From positions 32,201 through 96,200 of the forward strand of contig CALHLF010000003.1 in assembly GCA_938034905.1 (NCBI GenBank): a DNA stretch of 64,000 nucleotides, written 5' to 3'. The position numbers were made by a program, and so were the translations under genes. Under the pieces are notes generated by a model. That model was not told the DNA's origin. It did not search any database and saw nothing but the letters and a program-made list of their open reading frames with translations. Positions 34,220-42,354 of this stretch are shown in pieces. Numbering within the stretch: position 1 is the stretch's first letter; every line of letters starts with the position of its first letter. The DNA is from an uncultured bacterium (GTDB lineage: Bacteria > Dictyoglomota > Dictyoglomia > Dictyoglomales > Dictyoglomaceae).

Positions 34220-35079
34220 GGATACCAAAGGAATTTTTTGAGGGAGTTAAAGTGAAAGAAATTATGAATACTGATATTGTGATGGTAACTCCCTATCATG
34301 ATATGAAATCTATCCAAGAAATTATGAGGATAAAGAGAATAGATGGGGTACCAGTGGTAAACGATCTGGGGAAAATTATAGGCTTAGTTACTGTAGAAAA
34401 TGTTATATCCGCTTTAGCCTCTGGAGATTTAAAATCCCCTTGCGAAAAATATATGGTTAGGAACCCTAAATATTTAGATCCTGAGGATAACTTATATACT
34501 GCCTTAAAACTTTTTAGACAATATCGTTTTGGAAGATTTCCCGTGGTAAATAATGAGGGGGAGGTTTTAGGAATATTAAGCACAAAGGATATTGTGCTTA
34601 AACTTTTGGCGATAGAGGAAAAGGAGGTAAAAATAGAAAAAAAGTCAGAGTTAGAACCTTTGATATTAGAGTATCCTGTTTTGGGAGGAGACTTTGTTTC
34701 AGCGGGAATAGCCTCCAGCACAGTAAAAAAAGTATTACAGCAATTAGGAGTTGAGCCTTCAATAATTAGAAGAGTTGCTATTATAACTTATGAAGCAGAA
34801 ATGAATATTGTAATTCATGCTTATAGGGGAGTTCTTAAAGTGTTCTTAACTCCAGAAATTATAGAGATTATAGCAGAAGACGAAGGACCTGGAATTTCAG
34901 ATATAGAATTGGCAATGCAACCGGGATATTCTACCGCTCCTGATAATATAAGGGAAATGGGGTTTGGTGCAGGGATGGGTCTTCCCAATATTAAAAATTG
35001 TTCTGATGAGCTTAGAATTGAGTCCATTGTAGGTAAGGGAACAAAGGTGATCTCTAAAATCTATTTGGATAAAAAATGA
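34216..35079 (+). CDS. CBS-pair protein with RsbW-type ATPase domain
   Basis: A 287-residue cytoplasmic protein. Residues about 12-130 form two CBS repeats (EIMNTDIVMVTPYHDMKSIQEIM...RIDGVPVVND and YMVRNPKYLDPEDNLYTALKLF...RFGRFPVVNN). Residues about 145-287 are an anti-sigma-type HATPase with EDEGPGISDIELAM (N-box to G1 region) and FGAGMGLPNIKNCSDEL (G2). CBS pairs bind adenosyl nucleotides, so this looks like an energy-sensing kinase or anti-sigma-like switch. TTG start overlaps the DRTGG stop. The same neighbours occur around NADH-linked [FeFe] hydrogenase genes in Thermotogales and Clostridia. Confidence 0.88.
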   Translation: MRIPKEFFEGVKVKEIMNTDIVMVTPYHDMKSIQEIMRIKRIDGVPVVNDLGKIIGLVTVENVISALASGDLKSPCEKYMVRNPKYLDPEDNLYTALKLFRQYRFGRFPVVNNEGEVLGILSTKDIVLKLLAIEEKEVKIEKKSELEPLILEYPVLGGDFVSAGIASSTVKKVLQQLGVEPSIIRRVAIITYEAEMNIVIHAYRGVLKVFLTPEIIEIIAEDEGPGISDIELAMQPGYSTAPDNIREMGFGAGMGLPNIKNCSDELRIESIVGKGTKVISKIYLDKK

Positions 35080-36401
35080 ATAATAAAATTATTCATTCTG
35101 TTGCTATAAATCTTCAAAAGTGCAAGGGATGTATTCATTGTATTCGATATTGCCCTACCGAAGCTATGAGGGTAAGAGAAGGAAAAGCTTTAATTATCCC
35201 TCAGCGTTGTATTGATTGTGGCGAATGTATAAGAGTTTGTCCTCATCATGCACCTTTTGCCTTTACCCAAACCTTAGAAAGTATTGCTTCTATAGAAAAT
35301 TTAGTGATTGTTGTTCCTCCAGAATTTTATGCTCAATTTCCCACAAAATATTCTTTAGAACAAATACAGATGGCATTAAAGAAAACTTTTTCAGCAGAGG
35401 AAGTTTGGGATACTACTTTTGCAATATATCTATTACATCAAGCATTAAAACAATATATCTCCTCTACTGAAAATCTTCCACTAATATCTACTTATTGTCC
35501 TGCTATAGTTGAGTTGGTTCAAGTAAGATTTCCAACTTTAATTCCTCATCTTTCTCCCTTTAAATTCTCCTATGAGATTATGGGTGAAATTATAAAAAAA
35601 ATTTGGAAAAGAAAATATCAAAAAAAAGAACCAAATCTTGTGTATATAGCTTCTTGTCCTGCAGAAGTTTCTGCCATAAAAGAACCTATTGATTCAAGTC
35701 CTTCTAATTTTAATTATGTTTTAGGTGTTGATAATGTATATCTTGCAGTAAAGAAGAATATTGGAAAAGAAGAATCTTTAATATCTTATATTTATATGCC
35801 AGGAATATTATGGGGAGTCTTAGGAGGGGAAAGTTCTTTTCTTTCAGAGGAGGAAGCGATTTCAGTGGGAGGAATAGATGAGGTTGTAAAGGTATTGGAA
35901 GATTTAGAAAGAAATAGATTTCAAGATATTAAGTTTATTGAATTAAGGGCATGTAAAGAAGGGTGTGTGGGAGGGGTTTTAAATCCTGAGAATAAATATT
36001 TGGCAGAAAAAAGAATTTCATATTGGAGTAAAAAGGTTAAGGAAGATAAAAATTTTATTAATGAAATTAATAATTTAATAAATATTGCAGATATTCTGTT
36101 AAATAAAGCAATTATTCCAAGGCCCATATGGAAATTAGATGAAGATATGAGTAAGGCTTTAAAAAAGATGGAAGAAATGAGAAGAATTGTCAAATTGCTT
36201 CCTGGATTAGATTGTGGATCGTGCGGATCTCCCTCATGTGCATCCCTAGCAGAGGATATAGTAAGGGGAAACGCTGAAATTTATGATTGTATATTTATTT
36301 TAAAAGAAAAATTAAGAGAAATGGCAAAAGAAATGGAAGAAATTTCAAGGAGATCTATTTCTATCACTCCTAAGAGAAAGGAAAAAGATTATGAAGAGTA
36401 A
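35076..36401 (+). CDS. [FeFe]-hydrogenase-like H-cluster protein, probably sensory
   Basis: A 441-residue iron-sulphur protein: two N-terminal [4Fe-4S] motifs (Cys16/19/22/26 and 45/48/51/55), a hydrogenase large-subunit domain, and a C-terminal Fe-S domain (Cys380/383/388/405). The H-cluster cysteines are kept: L1 STYCPAI (Cys141), L2 ASCPAE (Cys194), L3 RACKEGC (Cys293 and Cys297). The cysteine that shuttles protons in catalytic enzymes (first C of TSCCP) is Tyr140, and the lysine-rich part of L2 (MPCxxKK) is lost. This pattern fits sensory-type (HydS/TM1421-like) rather than catalytic proteins. Overlaps neighbours by 4 and 11 bases. Confidence 0.85.
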   Translation: MNNKIIHSVAINLQKCKGCIHCIRYCPTEAMRVREGKALIIPQRCIDCGECIRVCPHHAPFAFTQTLESIASIENLVIVVPPEFYAQFPTKYSLEQIQMALKKTFSAEEVWDTTFAIYLLHQALKQYISSTENLPLISTYCPAIVELVQVRFPTLIPHLSPFKFSYEIMGEIIKKIWKRKYQKKEPNLVYIASCPAEVSAIKEPIDSSPSNFNYVLGVDNVYLAVKKNIGKEESLISYIYMPGILWGVLGGESSFLSEEEAISVGGIDEVVKVLEDLERNRFQDIKFIELRACKEGCVGGVLNPENKYLAEKRISYWSKKVKEDKNFINEINNLINIADILLNKAIIPRPIWKLDEDMSKALKKMEEMRRIVKLLPGLDCGSCGSPSCASLAEDIVRGNAEIYDCIFILKEKLREMAKEMEEISRRSISITPKRKEKDYEE

Positions 36402-36741
36402 AGAAATTGCCCAGATTTTAAATTTTCAGGTTATTTCTTCTCCAAACGGAGATGTAGATATTAAATATGGAATTGTTTGTGATCTTTTATCTTTTGTTAT
36501 GGCTCATGCTCTTGAAGATTCTATTTGGTTAACTATTCAGACCCATTTAAACACTATTGCTGTTGCAGTTCTTACCGGAATAAGAAGTATTGTTTTTGTA
36601 TCTGGGCAAAAACCTAATGAAGAGACCATAAAAAAAGCGATAGAGGAAAAAATTAATTTATATGTAACAGAGAAATCTGCTTTTGAAATTGCAGGAGAAT
36701 TATACAAACTTGGAATAAGAGGAGAAGAAAAAAGGCTTTAA
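36391..36741 (+). CDS. DRTGG-domain protein (2 of 3), divergent
   Basis: A 116-residue stand-alone DRTGG-like domain, more divergent than its two paralogues: IAQILNFQVISSPNGDVDIKYGIVCDLLSFVMAHA, then AVLTGIRSIVFVSGQKPNEETIKKA. It begins 11 bases inside the hydrogenase-like gene and ends 1 base before the next DRTGG gene. Two consecutive DRTGG genes here plus one at the operon head suggest a hetero-oligomeric sensor. The family name is inferred from alignment by eye with the neighbours; function unknown. Confidence 0.75.
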   Translation: MKSKEIAQILNFQVISSPNGDVDIKYGIVCDLLSFVMAHALEDSIWLTIQTHLNTIAVAVLTGIRSIVFVSGQKPNEETIKKAIEEKINLYVTEKSAFEIAGELYKLGIRGEEKRL

Positions 36742-36742
36742 T

Positions 36743-37132
36743 ATGAAAGCAAGAGATATTGTAAAACTTATAGATGGTGAAGTTTTAGCTGGAGAAGAAA
36801 TTATTGAACAAGTGGAAATTAAAAGAGGATTTGCTGCAGATTTAATGAGTGATGTTCTTGCCTTAGTAGAATGTGAAAATAAGGATGTGGTATTAATTAC
36901 TGGAATTACTAATCCCCAAATAGTAAGAACTGCAGAGATGTTGGATATACCTATGATTATTGTGGCACGAGGAAAGTTAGTTCCTGAGGAAACTATAAAT
37001 CTTGCAAAAGAGAAGGGAATTATCTTGGTTAGGACAAAAAATATAGTTTTTGTGACCAGTGGAATATTATTTCAAAATGGAATAAAGGGTGCTATAGTTA
37101 AAGGGAGTAGAGAGGAAGGAAAAAGTTGTTGA
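36743..37132 (+). CDS. DRTGG-domain protein (3 of 3)
   Basis: A 129-residue DRTGG domain closely similar to the first copy: GEEIIEQVEIKRGFAADLMSDVLALVE and VLITGITNPQIVRTAEMLDIPMIIVARGK mirror its motifs almost residue for residue. It lies 1 base after the preceding gene and overlaps the PHP gene by 7 bases. The similarity indicates a duplication within the operon, with the intervening copy (36391) evolving faster. Confidence 0.85.
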   Translation: MKARDIVKLIDGEVLAGEEIIEQVEIKRGFAADLMSDVLALVECENKDVVLITGITNPQIVRTAEMLDIPMIIVARGKLVPEETINLAKEKGIILVRTKNIVFVTSGILFQNGIKGAIVKGSREEGKSC

Positions 37133-37869
37133 AATGGTATGGTATAGACTTGCATATTCATACTGTTTTATCTCCTTGTGGAGATTGGAGTATGACGCCA
37201 AGGGAAATAGTAGAGAAGGCAAAGATGGAAAAGATTGATATTTTAGCTATAACTGATCATAATATTGTAGAGAACTATCCTTCTGTAAAATACTGGGGAG
37301 ATAAAATGGGAATTTTCATTTTACCAGGAATTGAGATTCAATCTAGGGAAGAGGCACATATTATAGGAATTTTTAAAGACTATTCATCTGCTTTAGATTT
37401 TCAAAGGGAATTATGGAAATACCTTCCTAATTTAAAGAATAACGAAAATCTATTTGGAATTCAAGTAGTAGTAAATGAGAAAAAAGAAGTAGAAAGGATA
37501 GAAGAAAGGTTATTGGCAACATCTGTATCCTTATCTATAGAGGAAATATTAAATAAAATTAAAGAAATGGAAGGGATAAGTATCCTTGCTCATATTGATA
37601 GAACAATATATAGCGTAATTTCAACCTTAGGTTTTATTCCTGAGTCTTTAGAGTATGATATTATAGAATTTTCAAGAAGGGGAAATCCAATAAAATTTTT
37701 TAAAGAACATTCAAAATTAAAGAATAAACCATATATAATATCTTCTGATGCTCATTATATTAATGATATAATGAAACCAAAAAGTTTTTTACTTTTAGAG
37801 AATTTTTCATGGGAGAATTTTTTGATGGCTATCAAGAAGAATAATATAAAGAACAAAGTGGAGGTATAA
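37126..37869 (+). CDS. PHP-domain metal-dependent phosphoesterase
   Basis: A 247-residue PHP protein: DLHIHTVLSPCGD (residues 8-20, motif I HxH), ITDHN (about 43-47, motif II), the acidic EIQSREEAHIIG (motif III), LAHIDR (about 158) and SSDAHY (about 207, motif IV). All metal-binding residues are present, so it should be an active phosphoesterase; the substrate (perhaps a phosphonucleotide) is not known. A PHP gene at this position next to a NuoE-like gene is a recurrent neighbour in anaerobe hydrogenase operons. TTG start with AGGAAGG upstream. Confidence 0.87.
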   Translation: MLKWYGIDLHIHTVLSPCGDWSMTPREIVEKAKMEKIDILAITDHNIVENYPSVKYWGDKMGIFILPGIEIQSREEAHIIGIFKDYSSALDFQRELWKYLPNLKNNENLFGIQVVVNEKKEVERIEERLLATSVSLSIEEILNKIKEMEGISILAHIDRTIYSVISTLGFIPESLEYDIIEFSRRGNPIKFFKEHSKLKNKPYIISSDAHYINDIMKPKSFLLLENFSWENFLMAIKKNNIKNKVEV

Positions 37870-37870
37870 A

Positions 37871-38359
37871 ATGGCAGTGAAGCTAAAGATTTCAGAGTAT
37901 GCAAAAAATGAAATAGAGAAAATATTAGAAAAGTTTTCTGGTGTGCAGGGCTCTTTAATTATGATTCTTCATGCAGTTCAAGAAAAATTTGGTTTTCTAC
38001 CAAAGGAGGTTTTAGAATTAATTTCCGAGGAATTAAAGGTGCCTTTAAGTGAAATATATGGCATTGCAACTTTTTACTCCTATTTTAGATTAGAGCCTCA
38101 AGGAAAACATGTGATAAGGCTTTGTATGGGGACTGCATGTTATGTTAAAGGAGCGGCAGATCTTCTTACAGCTTTAGAACAAATGGGGTTGAAGGAAGGA
38201 AAAGTTTCAGAAGATGGATACTTTTCTTTGGATTTAGTAAGATGTATTGGGGCTTGCAGTATGGCACCTGCTTTGATGATAGACGAAGAAGTTTATGGGA
38301 AATTGACACCAAATAATTTAAAAAAGCTTTTAGAAGATTTTAGAAAGGAAAACCCATGA
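37871..38359 (+). CDS. hydC: HydC / NuoE-like [2Fe-2S] subunit
   Basis: A 162-residue thioredoxin-fold protein of the NuoE/HydC family that passes electrons within NADH-linked hydrogenases and dehydrogenases. Four cysteines for one [2Fe-2S] cluster are visible: CMGTAC (about 95 and 100) and CIGAC (about 136 and 140). The N-terminal helical part (SLIMILHAVQEKFGFLPKEVLELIS) is typical. Starts 1 base after the PHP gene and overlaps the next by 4. With HydB encoded 0.9 kb downstream it should form the NAD-reactive module. Confidence 0.92.
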   Translation: MAVKLKISEYAKNEIEKILEKFSGVQGSLIMILHAVQEKFGFLPKEVLELISEELKVPLSEIYGIATFYSYFRLEPQGKHVIRLCMGTACYVKGAADLLTALEQMGLKEGKVSEDGYFSLDLVRCIGACSMAPALMIDEEVYGKLTPNNLKKLLEDFRKENP

Positions 38360-38892
38360 AGGAGATTTCTCTTCATATATTGGATTTATTAGAAAACTCT
38401 ATTGAAGCAGGAGCAAAAAATATATTGTTGGAAATAGTAAAAACTGAAGAGTTTTTGAAAATAATAATAAAGGATGATGGGAAAGGTATGCCTGAAGAGA
38501 TATTAAAGGAAGCGATGAATCCTTTTACAACTACAAGGAAGACAAGAAAAGTAGGATTAGGATTGGCCCTTTTTAGTGAGGTAGTTAATAATTGTGGGGG
38601 AAACTTAGAAATTAATTCCAAGATGGGAGAGGGAACAGAAATTATTGCCATATTGCCTGTTTCCCATTTAGATCTGCCCCCTTTAGGGAATATTGCTGAT
38701 ACAATGTATGCTCTGATTGCAACTTGTCCTAATGTTGATTTTTATTTTAAATTTATTTTTGATGATAAAAATTTCGAATTTTCTACGAAAGATTTTAAGA
38801 AGGAGCTTGGGGAAATTCCTATAAATCACCCTCGAGTTCTTTCTTTTCTACGTTTATATCTTGAAAAAAACCTAGGAGGTAAGATGATATGA
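38356..38892 (+). CDS. HATPase-domain protein in hydrogenase operon
   Basis: A 178-residue single-domain ATPase of the histidine-kinase type: N-box LENSIEAGAKNI (11-22), G1 DDGKGMP (about 37-43), F/G2 TTTRKTRKVGLGLALF (about 54-69) and GEGTEI (about 93). No phospho-acceptor histidine domain is attached, so it is not a full sensor kinase; it may phosphorylate an unknown partner. Homologues sit at this same place between hydC and hydB in Thermotoga and Clostridia. Overlaps both neighbours by 4 bases. Confidence 0.88.
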   Translation: MKEISLHILDLLENSIEAGAKNILLEIVKTEEFLKIIIKDDGKGMPEEILKEAMNPFTTTRKTRKVGLGLALFSEVVNNCGGNLEINSKMGEGTEIIAILPVSHLDLPPLGNIADTMYALIATCPNVDFYFKFIFDDKNFEFSTKDFKKELGEIPINHPRVLSFLRLYLEKNLGGKMI

Positions 38893-39257
38893 AAAAGTTA
38901 ACTTTAGAAGAATTAAAAAAAATTAAGGAGAAAGCTCAAGCAGAACTTCAAGCTCGAACCTCAGAGGGCAAAGACAAAATAGTAGTTCATATGGGAACAT
39001 GTGGAATTGCAGCAGGAGCAAGGGAAACTCTTCTTGCTATTTTAGATGAGATTGAGAAAAGAAATCTTCAAAATGTTGTAGTAACTCAAGCAGGATGTAT
39101 TGGACTATGCGAATATGAACCTTTAATTTCAGTACAAAAGGTAGGCAGTCCTAAGGTTCTTTATAAATATGTAACTCCTGAAAAAGCAAGAAAAATTATT
39201 GTTCAACATGTTATTAATGGACAAATTGTTATGGAGGATGTTTTATCCTCTGAGTAG
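38889..39257 (+). CDS. Small thioredoxin-like [2Fe-2S] ferredoxin
   Basis: A 122-residue protein with a thioredoxin-like [2Fe-2S] fold related to the N-terminal domain of HydB: VHMGTCGIAAGA (first Cys about 37, the other first-pair position is not Cys) and QAGCIGLCEYEP (about 72 and 76). Only three of the four usual ligands are obvious, so cluster binding is likely but not certain. It acts presumably as an electron carrier or regulator of HydB, whose gene follows after 30 bases with its own ribosome-binding site. Confidence 0.85.
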   Translation: MKKLTLEELKKIKEKAQAELQARTSEGKDKIVVHMGTCGIAAGARETLLAILDEIEKRNLQNVVVTQAGCIGLCEYEPLISVQKVGSPKVLYKYVTPEKARKIIVQHVINGQIVMEDVLSSE

Positions 39258-39287
39258 TCTTATTATTAAGGAGGGTTGAATTTTAAA

Positions 39288-41078
39288 ATGCCAAAAAGAG
39301 CACACATCTTAATATGTGCTGGAGCGGCGTGTATATCAGCAGGTGAAGAGAGTTTTAAGTCTGCATTAGAAAAAGAGCTTAAAAATGCTAATATTTTTGA
39401 AGAAGTTAAGATAATTGAAACAGGTTGTTTTGGAACCTGTGATTTAGGACCAGTGATGGTCATATATCCTGAGGGGATATTTTATATTCATTTGAAACCT
39501 CAAGATGCAAAGGATATTGTTCAGGAACATCTTCTTAAAGGTAGAATTGTAGAAAGACTTCTTGTAAAAGAAGTGGAATTAAAAAAACCTCTTCCCAATA
39601 TTAATGAACTTCCCTTCTTTAAAAATCAAGTTAGAATTGCTCTAAGGAATGTAGGATTTATAGATCCTCTTAATATTGAAGAATATATAGCACGAGATGG
39701 ATATTCTGCATTAGGGAAAGTTCTTACAGAAATGAAACCTGAAGAAGTAATTGATGAGATTAAGAAGTCAGGATTAAGGGGAAGAGGAGGGGCAGGATTC
39801 CCAACAGGACTTAAGTGGGAATTGGGAAGAAAGGCTAAAGGAGATGAAAAGTATATTATCTGTAATGCAGATGAGGGTGATCCTGGGGCTTTCATGGATA
39901 GAAGTATTTTAGAAGGTGATCCTCATTCGGTGATTGAGGGAATGCTTATTGGAGCATACGCTATAGGTGCCAAGAAAGGATTTATATATATAAGAGCAGA
40001 ATATCCCCTTGCTATTAAAAGATTAACCTATGCCTTAGAACAGGCAAAAAGTTATGGACTTTTAGGGGAAAATATCTTAGGGACAGATTTTTCTTTCGAT
40101 ATTGAGATTAGAATTGGTGCTGGTGCTTTTGTTTGTGGTGAAGAAACAGCTCTTATTGCTTCTGTAGAAGGGAAGAGGGGAATGCCAAGACCAAGACCAC
40201 CTTTTCCAGTGAATTCAGGTCTTTGGGGTAAACCTACTGTAATTAATAATGTGGAAACTTGGGCAAATATTCCTGAAATTATTTTGAAGGGGGCAAATTG
40301 GTTTTCAAGTTTAGGAACAGAAAAGAGTAAAGGAACAAAAGTTTTTGCCTTAGCTGGAAAGATTAATATGACAGGTTTAATTGAAGTTCCTATGGGGATA
40401 ACCCTTAAAGAGATTGTGTATGATATAGGTGGAGGAATTCCTGGAGGGAAGAAGTTTAAAGCGGTTCAGATTGGAGGACCTGCTGGTGGATGTATTCCTG
40501 CAGAATACTTAGATACTCCTGTGGATTATGAATCTATAACTTCTCTTGGAGCTATTATGGGTTCTGGTGGGTTAATTGTGATGGATGAAGACAATTGTAT
40601 GGTAGATGTAGCTAAATTCTTCCTCTCCTTTACCCAAGATGAATCTTGTGGAAAATGTGTACCATGTAGGGTTGGAACAAAAAGAATGTTGGAAATCTTA
40701 GATAAGATAACAGATGGGAAGGGAGAGATGAGGGATTTGGAGGAACTTGAGGAACTTGCAAAGGTAGTGAGAAATACATCCCTTTGTGGTCTTGGAAAGG
40801 GTGCCCCTAATCCTGTGCTTACTACCTTAAGATATTTTAGGGATGAATATATTGCTCATATAAGAGATAAAAAATGTCCTGCTAAGGTATGTACTAAGTT
40901 GATACATTATGAAGTGATAAGAGAAGAATGTAAAAAATGTTCTATATGTTTTAGAAATTGTCCTGTGGGAGCAATATTCAAAGATTATGATGGAACCTAT
41001 GTAATTGATCAAGAAAAATGTACTAAATGCGGTATATGCTTCCAAGTTTGTCCCTTTAAGGCTATAAAAAAGGAGTAA
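39288..41078 (+). CDS. hydB: HydB / NuoF-like NADH-binding flavoprotein subunit
   Basis: About 596 residues in four parts: N-terminal [2Fe-2S] thioredoxin-like domain (1-90; CAGAAC and CFGTC), FMN/NADH domain with GRGGAGFPTGLKWE and NADEGDPGAFMDRS, a SLBB region, the NuoF-type [4Fe-4S] motif CGKCVPCR with a distal Cys, and two C-terminal [4Fe-4S] clusters (CKKCSICFRNC, CTKCGICFQVC). This is the NAD(H)-reacting subunit of electron-bifurcating HydABC. ATG 39288, 12 bases past AAGGAGGG, is preferred over a TTG at 39276 that touches the site. The catalytic hydA normally found next is absent. Confidence 0.93.
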   Translation: MPKRAHILICAGAACISAGEESFKSALEKELKNANIFEEVKIIETGCFGTCDLGPVMVIYPEGIFYIHLKPQDAKDIVQEHLLKGRIVERLLVKEVELKKPLPNINELPFFKNQVRIALRNVGFIDPLNIEEYIARDGYSALGKVLTEMKPEEVIDEIKKSGLRGRGGAGFPTGLKWELGRKAKGDEKYIICNADEGDPGAFMDRSILEGDPHSVIEGMLIGAYAIGAKKGFIYIRAEYPLAIKRLTYALEQAKSYGLLGENILGTDFSFDIEIRIGAGAFVCGEETALIASVEGKRGMPRPRPPFPVNSGLWGKPTVINNVETWANIPEIILKGANWFSSLGTEKSKGTKVFALAGKINMTGLIEVPMGITLKEIVYDIGGGIPGGKKFKAVQIGGPAGGCIPAEYLDTPVDYESITSLGAIMGSGGLIVMDEDNCMVDVAKFFLSFTQDESCGKCVPCRVGTKRMLEILDKITDGKGEMRDLEELEELAKVVRNTSLCGLGKGAPNPVLTTLRYFRDEYIAHIRDKKCPAKVCTKLIHYEVIREECKKCSICFRNCPVGAIFKDYDGTYVIDQEKCTKCGICFQVCPFKAIKKE

Positions 41079-41081
41079 AAG

Positions 41082-42260
41082 ATGAAGAGATGGACTCTTA
41101 TTCCTGCTGGAATAATTATTTATATATGTTTAGGAACAGTATACTCTTGGAGTATATTTAGAAAACCTCTAGAAAACTTATTAAATATAGGAGCCACTCA
41201 AAGTGGATTTCCCTACATGATTTTTTTAGCTTTGTTCTCTATATTAATGGCTATCTCTGGAAGATTTATAGAGAAGTATTCTCCTAATCTAATAATTGCA
41301 GTAGGGGGAATAGGGGTAGGATTAGGATGGATTCTTTCGGGATTTACTCAGGATATTAATCTTATGAGTATAACCTATGGCGTTTTAGGAGGAGGGGGTG
41401 TGGGAATAGTTTATGGTGTACCAATAGCGGTGATTTCCCGATGGTTTCCTGAGAAGAAGGGTTTAGCTATGGGATTTGTTATTTCAGGGTTTGGATTATC
41501 TCCTCTTATTACTGCTCCTTTAGCGCGCTATCTAATAGATATTTATGGACCTTTTCAGACTTTTAAAATTTTGGGATTTATCTTTTTAATATTGATTATA
41601 ATCTTAGGTTTTCTTTTCAAGTTTCCAAAAGAGAATTTTTTAGTAAAGAATAATAATAAAAATATAGCTTCTATAGATCTAAGTACAAAGTCTATGCTGA
41701 GGACTAAAAAATTTTATGGTCTATGGATATGCTATATGATAGGAACTTTAATAGGATTAATGATTATTGGAATAACAAGTCCTATAGGTGAAGAATTGAT
41801 AAAATTAGATCCCAAATTCACTGCAAGTTTAATATCTTTATTTGCCATCTTTAATGCCTTAGGAAGACCATTATTTGGTTGGTTAACTGATAAAATTTCT
41901 CCTTTAAAGTCTTCAATTTTATCCTATATTTTAGTAATTATTTCAGCTATATTTATGTTAATCTCCCATAATTTGTTTACGTATATATTAGCTTTTTCCC
42001 TTTTATGGTTGAATCTTGGGGCATGGCTTGCCATTGCACCAGCTTCCACCATAATATTTTTTGGGCAGAAACATTACAGTAAAAATTATGGGATTGTTTT
42101 CACTGCCTACGGCGTAGGAGCAATATTCGGTGTTTTAATTTCTGGAATATTAAGGGATATATTTGGAAGTTATCTATATATCTTTTATTTTCTTCTTTTA
42201 TTAGGATTATTAGGTATTTTAATAGCCTTTTTATTTCTTAGAGAGAAAGTATTTGAATAA
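41082..42260 (+). CDS. OFA-type major facilitator transporter
   Basis: A 392-residue transporter with twelve predicted helices resembling the oxalate/formate antiporter branch of MFS: YSWSIFRKPLE in helix 1 loop, GVGLGWILSGF, GVGIVYGVPIAVISRWFPEKKGLAMG (typical OFA loop 4-5 motif) and GRPLFGWLTDKI after helix 8. It probably carries a small carboxylate. It starts 3 bases after hydB, with its own AAAAAGGAG site, so it is cotranscribed with the redox operon, which suggests movement of a fermentation acid. Confidence 0.85.
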   Translation: MKRWTLIPAGIIIYICLGTVYSWSIFRKPLENLLNIGATQSGFPYMIFLALFSILMAISGRFIEKYSPNLIIAVGGIGVGLGWILSGFTQDINLMSITYGVLGGGGVGIVYGVPIAVISRWFPEKKGLAMGFVISGFGLSPLITAPLARYLIDIYGPFQTFKILGFIFLILIIILGFLFKFPKENFLVKNNNKNIASIDLSTKSMLRTKKFYGLWICYMIGTLIGLMIIGITSPIGEELIKLDPKFTASLISLFAIFNALGRPLFGWLTDKISPLKSSILSYILVIISAIFMLISHNLFTYILAFSLLWLNLGAWLAIAPASTIIFFGQKHYSKNYGIVFTAYGVGAIFGVLISGILRDIFGSYLYIFYFLLLLGLLGILIAFLFLREKVFE

Positions 42261-42293
42261 AAATTTAGGAATTTTATAGAATAAAGATTGTTC

Positions 42294-42323
42294 TTGACAA
42301 TAAAGAAAACGATTTACTAAAAT
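42294..42323 (+). promoter_or_regulatory. xylB promoter with LacI-like site in the spacer
   Basis: Perfect TTGACA (42294-42299), 18 bases, TAAAAT (42318-42323). The spacer includes GAAAACGATTTAC (42305-42317), close to the symmetric AAAnCGnTTT core of LacI-family operators. Operator identity is inferred. Confidence 0.6.
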
Positions 42324-42354
42324 ATATTAAAAAAATGGGAAAGAGGTGGTAAAT

